Shown: positions 1 through 10,069, counted from the first letter of the stretch. The stretch: 64,000 nucleotides of DNA from Cryptomeria japonica (GCF_030272615.1 NC_081408.1:616776476-616840475), one strand, 5' to 3'. The notes: generated by a model from the sequence alone, not told the origin. A program made the numbers and translations.

Positions 1-434
1 GAATGAGCAAGCAAGGCCCTAGAAGGTGAACTTGGCACAAAGTGGGAGAATGAATAAAGCCTTGAGTTGTCATTGACTTGTCCCACTGCTACCAAGGCAT
101 CATCATCAAGTTCCTTTACCACAACTAAATCTGGTGTAAACTCAACCTTTTTCCCATTCCCATAGTGAGTGATTTGGTAGATGGAGAGAAGGTTGGTAGA
201 CAAGTTAGGAACATAGAGAACATTCTCAAATGTTCCATCATCCATGTCAACTGAACCTTTCCCTTCAACCTCTACTTGTGTGTCATCACCTATGTAAATG
301 TGAGGTACCTTAGATGGCTCCAATGAAGAAAACTGCTCCTTTGTAGAACCCATGTGATATGAGGCACCCGAGTCAAGTATCCATTGCTGTGAAGAACCTG
401 TTGTAGCCACAAATGCTTGCTCTTTTCCCTTAGA
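1..434 (-). pseudogene. Copia A pol, protease N-terminal part (partial)
   Basis: This is the in-frame continuation of the gag frame after one TAG codon at 435-437. The minus-strand translation has the Copia protease active-site context (WILDSGASYHM, catalytic Asp codon at 372-374), followed by a region rich in Val/Leu/Tyr ending in a LYVPNLSTNLLSI-type stretch typical of the protease to GAG-pre-integrase region of plant Copia polyproteins. It runs off the left edge of the window, so integrase and reverse transcriptase are not seen. No stop is evident after the TAG within the part I translated. It is called a pseudogene only because of the TAG; readthrough is an alternative. Confidence 0.75.
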
Positions 435-1376
435 CTATAAGTAAGAGGAAGGAGTTGAATCCTTCTTTGTGTAGGCAGATGGCAAGTTGATGTTGTTTTT
501 CTTGAGAAGATTGGTTAACTCATCAACTTGCTTTGTGTTGCATCGATGCTCATCATGACCATACTTCTTGCAATATGTACAAGTTGGTTTATCCTTCTTA
601 GGTGGTGTCCCTTTCTTGGAAGAGGATAAAAAATTGCCTTGTGATGGAGAGGATGATTGCCCTTTCTCCTGGTGTGGCTTAGACTTGTGTTGCTTCTTCT
701 TCTTGTTGGAATCTTTGCCTTGACTTCCTTGATTCCCTTGATTAGCCACCAAAGCCTTGGACTTTGAAGACTTGAGAAACCCCATGTTCAACAACTTAGA
801 TTGTTCCAATATTAACATTTCTATGAAAGCATCAAATGAAGGCATAACATAAGAACTCCCCACTATCAAACGATGAGTTTGGAAGCTAGACACAAATGCT
901 GCATATTTTGGTGCAAGCTTGTCCATCAAGTTGAATATCAACTGAGCATCCTTTTTGTCAATTCCACAATCCTTAAGCTTTGCTCTTAGGTCATTTGCTT
1001 TGGTAACATAATCTTGGATTGTATCAAAACTCTTGGGATCTAAGTTGGTGAGCTCATTGTCAATCTGATAGCCTCTGATTTCATCAACTTGTCCATACAA
1101 TTTCTGAAACATATCCCAAGCCTCTTTGATTGTTTTACACTTCTCAATGTGAAAAATGAGGTCATCTAATACATACTTGCGTAAGGTTCCAAGAGCCATG
1201 CAATTCTTTGTGAGCCATTCTAATTGAGCAATTGGATGAGCCTTAGGATCAGGTGGTGCTGTTATTGTTCCATCTATGTAGTGTGTGAGACCCTTTTCCA
1301 TTAATTTACTCCATACTTTAATTTTCCATGATGCATAATTATGTGGAGTTAAAGGTGGAAATTTATTAGGACTCAT
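435..1376 (-). CDS. gag: Copia A gag (UBN2-type capsid with zinc knuckle)
   Basis: This is the structural protein of a Ty1/Copia retrotransposon, forming the virus-like particle and binding element RNA in the cytoplasm. An open frame of about 313 codons from the ATG at 1376 has the N-terminal LTPHNYASWKIKV stretch and central helices (EAWDMFQKLYG) typical of UBN2/DUF4219 gag. It ends with a Lys/Gly/Ser-rich linker and a canonical CX2CX4HX4C knuckle (CTYCKKYGHDEHRC). An ATG 15 codons upstream is in frame, but the family's usual N-terminus fits the internal Met better. The frame ends in TAG and continues directly as protease, so gag-pol was probably one polyprotein. It is the least damaged Copia gag in the window. 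Confidence 0.85.
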   Translation of the reverse strand: MSPNKFPPLTPHNYASWKIKVWSKLMEKGLTHYIDGTITAPPDPKAHPIAQLEWLTKNCMALGTLRKYVLDDLIFHIEKCKTIKEAWDMFQKLYGQVDEIRGYQIDNELTNLDPKSFDTIQDYVTKANDLRAKLKDCGIDKKDAQLIFNLMDKLAPKYAAFVSSFQTHRLIVGSSYVMPSFDAFIEMLILEQSKLLNMGFLKSSKSKALVANQGNQGSQGKDSNKKKKQHKSKPHQEKGQSSSPSQGNFLSSSKKGTPPKKDKPTCTYCKKYGHDEHRCNTKQVDELTNLLKKNNINLPSAYTKKDSTPSSYL

Positions 1377-1688
1377 TGCAACAAAAATGGAAAGAGCACA
1401 AAGAGAGGCACAATCACACAAGACACCCCCCCAAATTCACTCAATCAAAGAACCCCCCCCAAATGTGATGATTTGGCACTTTATAAGTAGTGCGTATACA
1501 ATGGGCCACTTGCAAAAAATGGCAAAGTGGACTTCTGATTTACAATTTTACAACTACCTCAATAAAGCCAAAAGAGTCTCAAACTAATAATGCAAGAGAT
1601 CTAACTAAGATCCAAGCAATTTACAAGTACCTAATAGGCCAAATAAGACCAATATCTGAAAGTACAATTTCCACTCAAAATATCTGAA
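1377..1688 (-). other. Copia A leader, gag-proximal part
   Basis: This non-coding stretch lies between the Copia A gag start and the nested element. It contains C-runs (1424-1430 and 1449-1457 on the plus strand) and no convincing coding frame. Together with 10075-11270 it forms a leader of about 1.5 kb, long for a Copia element. Confidence 0.6.
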
Positions 1689-1693
1689 ATCTG
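1689..1693. other. Target site duplication ATCTG (left copy)
   Basis: ATCTG immediately precedes the left LTR at 1694 and recurs exactly at 10070-10074 after the right LTR. A 5-bp direct duplication is the hallmark of LTR-retrotransposon integration and fixes both outer boundaries of the nested element. Confidence 0.9.
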
Positions 1694-3359
1694 TGTGTGG
1701 GAGAAAAAGTGACACTAAGCAAACATGCCCTAATCTCACTTTCAATCACACATTTGCAGAATACGAAAGAGCCTAGAGGTATCACACAATTGGCTACTTC
1801 TTCTTGTGGAAGAGAGAGCCACGGGCTACCTATTAGGATTTCTATTCCTTTGTTGTAATTGAAAGATAGAATGATGCAAGTTCAATCCCTAACCCCAAAG
1901 TGCAAGTATGAACTAATAACAAGATTGCAGAATTGAACTTAAACAATGGAAAGCTATAAACACAAGGACAAGACAAGAATGCAAATGCGTACCCAGAGTT
2001 AAAATCTGACTGAAAATGTTCGGGACGGGGGCGTGGGCGCCACTGTCCTGATTCTGCCCCTAAAACTGCTCTGGAAACTGCTGTTTTGCAACCTGGAAAA
2101 GCTATCAAAATGCTAAAAATGTTGTTTGTCAAGAGGACCAGGGCGCCTAGCGCCCCTGTCCCAGGGACCAGGGCACCCAGCGCCCCTGTCCTGGCAGGAC
2201 CAGGGCGCCCCACGCCCCTGTCCTGGTCTTTTGCTCTGAAATTTGGTGGGCAGGTCGGTCTCAGTCTGCTTCTTTCGGATCTATAACTTGCGGCGTCGTC
2301 CGAGTCCCGAAACCTGCACTTATATCTGAAAAGGTGTTTGGGCGGCTATATAGGGTTTTGCCTTAGTCAAACCCCCGCTTCGGTGATTTCCACCTCCACG
2401 AATAGCCAAGTTGTATTGTAAAATGTATTGTGTGTGCAGACCTAGTGTGTGTGCAAGGTCCTAAAATGCAAGAAAGCAAACTAGAGCAACCTAGAAAGTA
2501 AACCCTAATTGCTTGTAAATGATAATGTAAATGCTCTAAATCAAGATGCAAAGTGATCTAAAGCATGAATAAAGGATATATTGAAGCTTATGCAAAGACA
2601 TGAAAACAACATGAAATCATACCCAACCCTCAAGGGAGGAGTACAAGCCAATCTTCAGTCGGTAATCTCCTATTGTTCTTCAATGTCTCCCAAGCCCTAA
2701 ATGAATGAAATTGATGAATGCTTGATGGATGGATGTTGAATGTTATTGAAGTCTTCAAAGATCTACTCTTTCGCTGCATAGAAGGTCCTCCCAAGCCAAA
2801 AATCCGGATCCTTTCAAATGAAGAAAGAGAGCTCTTATATATGAAACCCTAGGTCTTAATTTCGACTTTTGGCTGACCTAGAGATTGAATATCCCGCCAA
2901 TTTCTTGGGGTTAAGCTTTATTTTATGATTGGATCGTGCTCCTAAAATTTCGGGAAAAATGTCTGGGACCATGTGCACCGGGCACCACGGTCCCGACAAC
3001 TTTTCACCAAATTTTCAGGGCCATCGGATATGATGATTTTAGAGAGAATTCCGAAGTTACAGGTGATTTTGAGATGTTTTGACCCCCGAAACCAAGCCCC
3101 CAAGCTCAAAATAGGACTTAATTAGGGTTTTTGATTAAATGATGTATTGGAAGAATAAAATGAAAAGGGCACACTTTAATGAAAGGGCCCAACTTTATGA
3201 TATGGGAGATGATAAAATAGAGCCTTAGACCTAATTAATTTAATTAATTAAGTGCTAAAGGGGAAATGCAATGCAAGATGCAAAATGCGCCAAGGTGGGT
3301 GCTAAACTAGGTGTGAAATTGTACCACCCTAGCAAGTGCGTACAATTTACGACGCTACA
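1694..3359 (-). repeat. Left LTR (3' LTR) of the non-autonomous element
   Basis: The LTR is 1,666 bp, flanked by ATCTG outside and the purine tract inside. It matches 8434-10069 over its full length, and almost all differences are transitions. It is 30 bp longer than its partner because it holds one more copy of the GC-rich hairpin unit at 2134-2227. Minus-strand TATATAAG at 2834-2841 is the likely promoter element. Confidence 0.92.
2134..2227. repeat. Three 30-bp GC-rich hairpin units in the LTR
   Basis: Three tandem copies of a roughly 30-bp unit built around GGACCAGGGCGC...GCGCCCCTGTCC lie here. Each arm pair can form a short GC-rich hairpin. The partner LTR has two copies (8874-8937), so copy number changed after integration or during reverse transcription. 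The surrounding LTR is AT-rich, so the contrast is strong. Confidence 0.85.
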
Positions 3360-3374
3360 TTTAGCCCCCACTTT
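3360..3374 (-). promoter_or_regulatory. Candidate polypurine tract of the non-autonomous element
   Basis: On the minus strand the sequence AAAGTGGGGGCTAAA lies immediately before the 3' LTR. This is the position where second-strand synthesis is primed in LTR elements. It is G-rich with two interrupting pyrimidines, acceptable for a plant element but not perfect. Confidence 0.6.
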
Positions 3375-4943
3375 AGCGGTCATATGAACACTACGTGCAT
3401 ATGCAAGCTAAAGTACAGAAAAGTAAACATTATTTGAAAAAGGATATATCCATAAGTCTATCGAACGAAGCCCCCAGCGGTATCTGCAGTACACAGTTAG
3501 GAACCGCACCCTACAAAACACACGTTGGATCACAAAATCACCTAATGCTTACTAAGGAAGGTGATGAAAATTCGAGGGTAGCTATATGCCCCCCCCTGTT
3601 TCGGCTTGCTAATTTTAGTGAGTTGAAACAGGGTATCATGTTTACCACTTCGAATTGTTAAAAAATTGATGACAAATGCTCACTAATGGAGAATCATTTG
3701 GTAAGAAAGAGGACTAAATCTCAATTCCAACACAACAAAGAGTGTGAGGATTTGAGAGTTCTCTAACATAGGATGAAGGATGTAAATGGAAACAAAATGC
3801 AAAGAGAAAAAAGAAAGGAAAAAAAGCATGAATACACACATTGGTGATCCATGAGAAGAATAGTGAGAGAGAAAACATGGACTTCTTGCCCCTAGATCTT
3901 GTCTAGGTGATCCATGGGAAAAAGGACATGGAAAACTAGCCCCTAGAGTCTGTCTAGGTGATCCATGTAAGGGAGGAGAGTGAGGAAGTCTAGCCTTATG
4001 CCGCTAGTTCCACTCAACCTCGTGCATGTGTGTGTAAGGGAGGTTAGAAGCACCTCATAGGAGTCTATGCCCAAGTATGCTACAACCTGTATATGTATAG
4101 TACAAAAGCGTGACATCTCGCTCTAAGAGTCTGTGCTCTGGTTCCGAGAATAATCACCTGCTCAAAAAGTGTAATGTTTATGTCATAAGCAAAGTAGAAC
4201 AAGGATACCTACCTTCATCTCAAAAGAAGATACCCCAAAAATGCAACAATGTCATAGATCCAAGCAAGAGGGTTTTGCACTCTTTAAGCAAGGATAAGAT
4301 AGTTGAAAAGGGATATCTTGTAGTATGTGTAAAGGAGATCCTTAGAGGAGAAGAGATCTTTGTACAAAAGACACCTATCCCCAAGAGGAATTGTCTTAGA
4401 GAAATATAACATCTTCTAGAATAAGACAAAGAAGAGAATAAGAATGCAATACTTCCTTCTTTTGCAAGGTGAAAGTGATTCTTAATGAAGGATGACGCTC
4501 TTTTTAACCCAATTGGGAGAGTGAATTCATTAAAGATGTATTTTACCAAGTGCAAAAGAGGTTGTAATCAAGGACTTACACCTCTTGTAAGAGAGAATCC
4601 TTGAACAAACAACAACAAATGCATACAAGGAATAACATCAAATAATAAAGTTCACACCATCCACGAAATAGGAAAAAAGTGGATCCTTAGATAAAAATAA
4701 GAAAAGATCATTGCCTCAATGAGAAGGACTTACACAATCCTCTAGGGAGAGATTTAGACATAAGCAAAAGAAGAGATGTATAAAATCACTCTTGTCCCCA
4801 TAGGAACAAGAAAATTAGGCTATTATATTGCTTCAAAAAATATATAATTGCACTGGAAATTGTACCATCATGAATGACAATGAGCCCCCAGTAAATGAGC
4901 TACCAATGTCACATAATGATGAGCAACATAATAGCCATTAATG
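3375..4943 (-). other. 3' untranslated region of the non-autonomous element
   Basis: About 1.6 kb lies between the ORF stop and the polypurine tract. The short ORFs here have no family resemblance that I recognise. Related short phrases containing GGTGATCCATG recur around 3845, 3909 and 3957, which suggests local duplication. This is where pol would sit in an autonomous relative, but no RT or integrase motif is visible on either strand. Confidence 0.6.
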
Positions 4944-7900
4944 TTATTTAAAGACATGATGGATTGAATGAGGTATTTGAATATGACATGCTAAATGCTC
5001 AACTATAAGTGAGATCAAAAACATGTATAAAATGATAAAAATTGAAGAAGGACAGTTACGAGAAATCTTAGAAGAAAGATGAGTGTAATTTATTAGAGCC
5101 TTATCCCTGGAGGAAAGGACTTTGTGATGAATAGGAGATAAAGATTCATAAGTGGATCTAGAAATTTGAGGGGATTCATAAAGAGATTTGTTCATCGCCA
5201 AGATTTCCTTATGAGGGGAATGAGAGTTGATAGAAGTAGAAGATGATTTAGTTGAAGTGAGATCATCATCACTACTAAATATAGCATTCACATTAAGAGA
5301 TGGTCTTTTAGATGCTTTAGTGTGTTTGCAGGGATTATAGCCAAGTCCACAGGCATAATTGTGAAAATTAGTCTCTAGAGGAACTTTTATCCCTTGTTCA
5401 TGAGAACCACAACCATTTCCATGATACCCATGCTTAGCAAAAATGCGAAAACCACGACCATAACGATCAGCCATTTTAGGAAGAGAAGGTGGTTTTTCAT
5501 AAGACAAAGAATCAAACTCTTCATAATTAGAGGTGTGAGGAGAAGAAGTTTGAGAAGCGGCCACAAAATTATTGCTCATAGGTTCAAGTAAGATTGATTG
5601 ATCTCTAGTTTCTTCCTTCTTTTTACCTTTAAGATCTCTAGGAGGAACCCTATATTCACCTACAAAGGTGGGATTAAAGTCAAGGGACCCCCAATCATCT
5701 TCTGCGAGAACCTTCTCAGGATCAAAAGCCTTTTCATGTGTAAACTCAAGTCGAGAAGGATCTTCTTCAGGAGCTTTAGACTCATCCAAAGAATTTTGAT
5801 TATTAGAGAGTGATGATTCATCCATAGGTATTTTGTTTAAAGAGTCGTCACTAGAAGAGGAAGGTTTAGAAGAACTCCCTTTGGAAGTAGATGTTTGTAA
5901 ACAAGACTGAAGATTAGTATCACCTATCAAGGTATATGTCTTATTGTTATAAATGAATTTAACTTGTCTATGCAATGTAGAGGGGACAGCTTGCATACTG
6001 TGAATCCAAGGTCTCCCTAATAGCAAGTTGTATGATAGATTTCCCGACATAACATGGATAGGAGTAGGCAAAGTAACAGGTCCCACTGTGACGGGTAAGG
6101 TGATAATACCTAATGAAGACTTAGCCACATTATCAAAGCCTCGAATGGGATGAGAGTCAGGATCAATAAGGGATGTATCCACATTCATCTTATGCAATAG
6201 ATTAATGCTACACACATTAAGGCCAGAGCCATTATCTACCAGTGTTCGTCTTATAGCAGTGTCATTTATGATAACCACAATCATCAAGGGATCATATTGT
6301 TGTTGAATTTCACTGGTAGGCAACTCATCTTGGTTAAACACAATTTGAGCTTTAGGATTCATCACAGAGTTAACTAAAGATGCTATATTACTAGATGTAT
6401 TAGGTGGAGGAACATTCAAATCTTTCAAGGCATCTTGTAACATTCCATGATGAGCAGAAGAAGTTTGGATCAAATCCCAAAGGGATATCTTAGCAGGGGT
6501 AGTTTTAAGTTGTTCTATGAGATCATAATCCTTACTAAGCATTTGTGAAATACGAGGAGCTTGAGGAAGAATAGGTTGGGAAGGAGGAAGTGAAGTTGGG
6601 ATAACTAGAGGAGGATTAGGTTGCCTATTGTTTCTTGTGTTATAAGTATGGGCAACCGCATGATAACTCTCTCTAGTTAGTTGCTTAGCATACTCATAAG
6701 GGCTCTTAGAAGAATAACCTCCTTGCACAGTAATAATAGGTTTCTTAGGAGTGCAAAAAGAATCATTAGCATAACCACCTTGAACCACTAAGATAGGCTT
6801 ATTTAAAGGTTGAGAATTTTGAGAAGGACAAGCACCTTGGACAGTGAAGAGAGGTTTGTTAGGTGTCTCATTCACATGTATCAAATTGATTGAGGATGGT
6901 TTAGAGGAATGAACAAAAATGTTGGAAGAATTATTGATAGTCTTCTCTTGCACTAAAATCTTATCACGGATCAAATCAATTTTAGGAGAGAGACAAGGGA
7001 TAGGCATTGATGTTCTAGTAGGAAGAGTAATACTAGGAAAGGCCATATCATCCTCTATCATCAAAGGATCTACATGGGGAATAAACTCTCTAGGAGAAGG
7101 ATAAACATTTCTCTCTAAAGTCTCACTTTTGAGAGGGAGATCTTTGAAAGAAATGTTAACCATCTTGCTTTGAACTAGGGTTTCCTTATGAGTAGAACCA
7201 AGTTGAGGAGAGGGAGATGCTTTATTTTTAGAGGGAGAATAATTGATATTCAAGGAAGGTGAGAAACTATCAAGGGAGAGAGAATAATCTACACCTTCTT
7301 CTAATGGTTCATCCCAAATAGTGAAGTTGTTGAAAGGAATGTTTGAAGTATTGTTAATTTCGGGAGAGGAGATAACATTGTTTATTAATTCCTCATCCTT
7401 AGAAGGGAGAGCATCAATAGATGTGTTAAACTCATCCTCTTTCCTCAAAATATGTTCAATATGATCTTTAGAGGAGAGAGAATTAAGGAAATTGCTTATT
7501 ATTTCATCTTCTTTCTCTAAGGGGTGCTTATGTGTAAGACAAACTTTAGGAGAAGGGTAAGCATTTATCATTAATTCATCATCTCTAGTGGGAATCTTGT
7601 TGGAAAAGGAAATGCCATCACTAGGAAATGTAGGGATAATGTCATATTCTTGCACAAAAGGATCCTCATGAAGGGAGTGTTTTTTAGGAGGAACATGAAC
7701 ATATTTCTCCAAAGATTCATGCTTAGGAAGGAGATCTTTGAAAGAAGTGTTCATAACCTCTTGTTGCACTAACATGCCCCCATTGGAAGGACCAACTTTA
7801 GGAGAAAATAATTCAATGTCCATCAATACCTTTTCACTTAGAGAGGCATCATGGAGGGAAGGTGAAGTAACATTAAGAAAGGTGTTTATGATATCATTCT

Positions 7901-8213
7901 CTTCCTCTAGGATAGCTAAATAGGAAGGGCACATTTTAGGAGAGTTATCAAGATCACTCTTAAAGACTTCATCCTTAGAGCATGGGAGAGTCTCAAAGGG
8001 ATTGGTAGCAACTCTTTTAGGCACTAAAATGTTGTTATAGATAGGGGGAAGTTCTTTAGGAGATGGAAAAATTGAAACAAGGGAAGCTAACCCATTATCA
8101 CATCTATGAGATGAATGCATCATGATAACACATGCAAAATAGAAGGAAATGTTTAATTTTAACCAATGCAAGCACTTAGAATGTGGATTTAGAAAATGAA
8201 ATTTATGATTCAA
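4944..8213 (-). CDS. 1,089-residue protein with retropepsin-like and G-patch-like segments, no RT
   Basis: One uninterrupted frame of 1,089 codons. Residues about 35-560 are low-complexity and rich in Ser, Pro, Asp and Glu, with degenerate internal repeats: two FKDL...LE..V..P blocks and three KP[LI].VQG[GA] repeats near residues 455-500. A retropepsin-like segment follows, with DNGSG at about 660-664 in place of the usual DTG/DSG and an LLLGRPW flap-to-helix motif near 730. Near 925-960 lies a G-patch-like segment (HGYHGNGCGSHEQG, then GLGYNP), which in plant Tat-type Gypsy elements and betaretroviruses follows protease. Both termini have hydrophobic stretches. The true start could be an internal Met near residue 31. 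No capsid, zinc knuckle, RT, RNase H or integrase is seen. Lack of stops implies recent activity or selection. Confidence 0.85.
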   Translation of the reverse strand: MNHKFHFLNPHSKCLHWLKLNISFYFACVIMMHSSHRCDNGLASLVSIFPSPKELPPIYNNILVPKRVATNPFETLPCSKDEVFKSDLDNSPKMCPSYLAILEEENDIINTFLNVTSPSLHDASLSEKVLMDIELFSPKVGPSNGGMLVQQEVMNTSFKDLLPKHESLEKYVHVPPKKHSLHEDPFVQEYDIIPTFPSDGISFSNKIPTRDDELMINAYPSPKVCLTHKHPLEKEDEIISNFLNSLSSKDHIEHILRKEDEFNTSIDALPSKDEELINNVISSPEINNTSNIPFNNFTIWDEPLEEGVDYSLSLDSFSPSLNINYSPSKNKASPSPQLGSTHKETLVQSKMVNISFKDLPLKSETLERNVYPSPREFIPHVDPLMIEDDMAFPSITLPTRTSMPIPCLSPKIDLIRDKILVQEKTINNSSNIFVHSSKPSSINLIHVNETPNKPLFTVQGACPSQNSQPLNKPILVVQGGYANDSFCTPKKPIITVQGGYSSKSPYEYAKQLTRESYHAVAHTYNTRNNRQPNPPLVIPTSLPPSQPILPQAPRISQMLSKDYDLIEQLKTTPAKISLWDLIQTSSAHHGMLQDALKDLNVPPPNTSSNIASLVNSVMNPKAQIVFNQDELPTSEIQQQYDPLMIVVIINDTAIRRTLVDNGSGLNVCSINLLHKMNVDTSLIDPDSHPIRGFDNVAKSSLGIITLPVTVGPVTLPTPIHVMSGNLSYNLLLGRPWIHSMQAVPSTLHRQVKFIYNNKTYTLIGDTNLQSCLQTSTSKGSSSKPSSSSDDSLNKIPMDESSLSNNQNSLDESKAPEEDPSRLEFTHEKAFDPEKVLAEDDWGSLDFNPTFVGEYRVPPRDLKGKKKEETRDQSILLEPMSNNFVAASQTSSPHTSNYEEFDSLSYEKPPSLPKMADRYGRGFRIFAKHGYHGNGCGSHEQGIKVPLETNFHNYACGLGYNPCKHTKASKRPSLNVNAIFSSDDDLTSTKSSSTSINSHSPHKEILAMNKSLYESPQISRSTYESLSPIHHKVLSSRDKALINYTHLSSKISRNCPSSIFIILYMFLISLIVEHLACHIQIPHSIHHVFK

Positions 8214-8411
8214 ATGAGTTCCTAAATCAGATTTGAAATTATTGATCCAATTAAGCTATCCACAAGTTCAACAAAATTAGGGTTTTAGCAAAAAATTCCT
8301 CTAAATTTTTTGAATCTTGCAAGAAATTAAAACTTGTAAATACGAATTTGATTTTGAAATAGCATAAACACTCAAATTTGAAAACATAAATCAGAATTAG
8401 AGAAGATTGGA

Positions 8412-8430
8412 GTTCACGTCGGGTTCACCA
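8412..8430 (-). other. Primer binding site, non-initiator type
   Basis: On the minus strand the LTR ends in CA, then three T, then TGGTGAACCCGACGTGAAC. The leading TGG matches a tRNA 3' CCA end, and the rest fits the complement of a tRNA T-arm and acceptor stem. It differs from the TGGTATCAGAGC site of the other elements in this window. I cannot name the tRNA from memory. Confidence 0.7.
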
Positions 8431-8873
8431 AAATGTGTGGGAGAAAAAGTGACACTAAGCAAACATGCCCTAATCTCACTTTCAATCACACATTTGCAAA
8501 ATACGAAAGAGCCTAGAGGTATCACACAATTGGCTACTTCTTCTTGTGGAAGAGAGAGCCACGGGCTACCTATTACGATTTCTATGCCTTTGTTGTAATT
8601 GAAAGATAGAATGATGCAAGTTCAATTCCTAACCCCAAAGTGCAAGTATGAACTAATAACAAGATTACAGAATTGAACTTAAACAATGGAAAGCTATAAA
8701 CACAAGGACAAGACAAGAATGCAAATGCGTACCCGGAGTTAAAATCTGACTGAAAATGTTCAGGACGGGGGCGCGGGCGCCACTGTCCTGATTCTGCCCC
8801 TGAAACTGCTCTGGAAACTGCTGTTTTGCAACCTGGAAAAGCTGTCAAAATGCTGAAAATGTTGTCTGTCAGG

Positions 8874-8937
8874 AGGACCAGGGTGCCCAGCGCCCCTGTC
8901 CTGGCAGGACCAGGGTGCCCCACGCCCCTGTCCTAGT
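8874..8937. repeat. Two 30-bp GC-rich hairpin units in the LTR
   Basis: These are two copies of the same unit seen three times in the other LTR. Several G/C positions have changed to T/A compared with the left copy (GGGTGCC for GGGCGCC), the pattern expected from decay of methylated CpG. Confidence 0.8.
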
Positions 8938-9543
8938 CTTTTGCTATGAAATTTGGTGGGCAGGTCGGTCTCAGTCTGCTTCTTTCGGATCTATAACTTG
9001 CGGCGTCGTCCGAGTCCCGAAACCTGCACTTATATCTGAAAAGGTGTTTGGGCGGCTATATAGGGTTTTGCCTTAGTCAAACCCCCGCTTCGGTGATTTC
9101 CACCTCCACGAATAGCCAAGTTGTATTGTAAAATGTATTGTGTGTGCAGACCTAGTGTGTGTGCAAGGTCCTAAAATGCAAGAAAGCAAACTAGAGCAAC
9201 CTAGAAAGTAAACCCTAATTGCTTGTAAATGATAATGTAAATGCTCTAAATCAAGATGCAAAGTGATCTAAAGCATGAATAAAGGATATATTGAAGCTTA
9301 TGCAAAGACATGAAAACAACATGAAATCATACCCAACCCTCAAGGGAGGAGTACAAGCCAATCTTCAGTCGGTAATCTCCTATTGTTCTTCAATGTCTCC
9401 CAAGCCCTAAATGAATGAAATTGATGAATGCTTGATGGATGGATGTTGAATGTTATTGAAGTCTTCAAAGATCTACTCTTTCGCTGCATAGAAGGTCCTC
9501 CCAAGCCAAAAATCCGGATCCTTTCAAATGAAGAAAGAGAGCT

Positions 9544-9551
9544 CTTATATA
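9544..9551 (-). promoter_or_regulatory. TATA box candidate in the 5' LTR
   Basis: TATATAAG on the minus strand lies about 1.1 kb upstream of the primer site within the 5' LTR. It is a good plant TATA match. A second TATATAG (palindromic context) sits nearer the inner end at about 9056-9063, so the start site is not settled. Confidence 0.45.
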
Positions 9552-10069
9552 TGAAACCCTAGGTCTTAATTTCGACTTTTGGCCAACCTAGAGATTGAAT
9601 ATCCTGCCAATTTCTTGGGGTTAAGCTTTATTTTATGATTGGATCGTGCTCCTAAAATTTCGGGAAAAATGTCTGGGACCATGTGCACCGGGCGCCACGG
9701 TCCCGACAACTTTTCACCAAATTTTCAGGGCCGTCGGATATGATGATTTTAGAGAGAATCCCGAAGTTACAGGTGATTTTGAGATGTTTTGACCCCCGAA
9801 ACCAAGCCCCCAAGCTCAAAATAGGACTTAATTAGGGTTTTTGATTAAATGATGTATTGGAAGAATAAAATGAAAAGGGCACACTTTAATGAAAGGGCCC
9901 AACTTTATGATATGGGAGATGATAAAATAGAACCTTAGACCTAATTAATTTAATTAATTAAGTGCTAAAGGGGAAATGCAATGCAAGATGCAAAATGTGC
10001 CAAGGTGGGTGCTAAATTAGGTGTGAAATTGTACCACCCTAGCAAGTGCATACAATTTACGATGCTACA

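Larger units (their letters stand above)
1694..10069 (-). mobile_element. Non-autonomous LTR retrotransposon with a protease/G-patch ORF, no polymerase
   Basis: This complete 8,376-bp element has LTRs at 1694-3359 and 8434-10069 in direct orientation. Each begins TG and ends CA, with perfect ATCTG target duplications outside. The minus strand is the coding strand: a primer-site-like TGGTGAACC stretch lies 3 nt inside the right LTR, and a purine tract lies just inside the left LTR. The internal region holds one large ORF (4944-8213) and about 1.6 kb of apparent 3' untranslated sequence. I see no reverse transcriptase, RNase H or integrase motif, so it must move with enzymes supplied in trans. 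The retropepsin and G-patch context point to a Ty3/Gypsy (Tat-like) origin; this is inference. By eye the LTRs differ at about 28 sites (roughly 1.7%) plus one 30-bp unit. Confidence 0.9.
8434..10069 (-). repeat. Right LTR (5' LTR) of the non-autonomous element
   Basis: The LTR is 1,636 bp, with the primer site inside and ATCTG (10070-10074) outside. It matches 1694-3359 with only scattered transitions and one 30-bp unit difference. Being the 5' LTR of a minus-strand element, it holds the active promoter. Confidence 0.92.

Noticed and set aside
2086-2286. Pro/Ala-rich ORFs in the GC-rich LTR units
   Set aside because: The translation (APSAPV repeats) is just the 30-bp tandem unit being a multiple of three.
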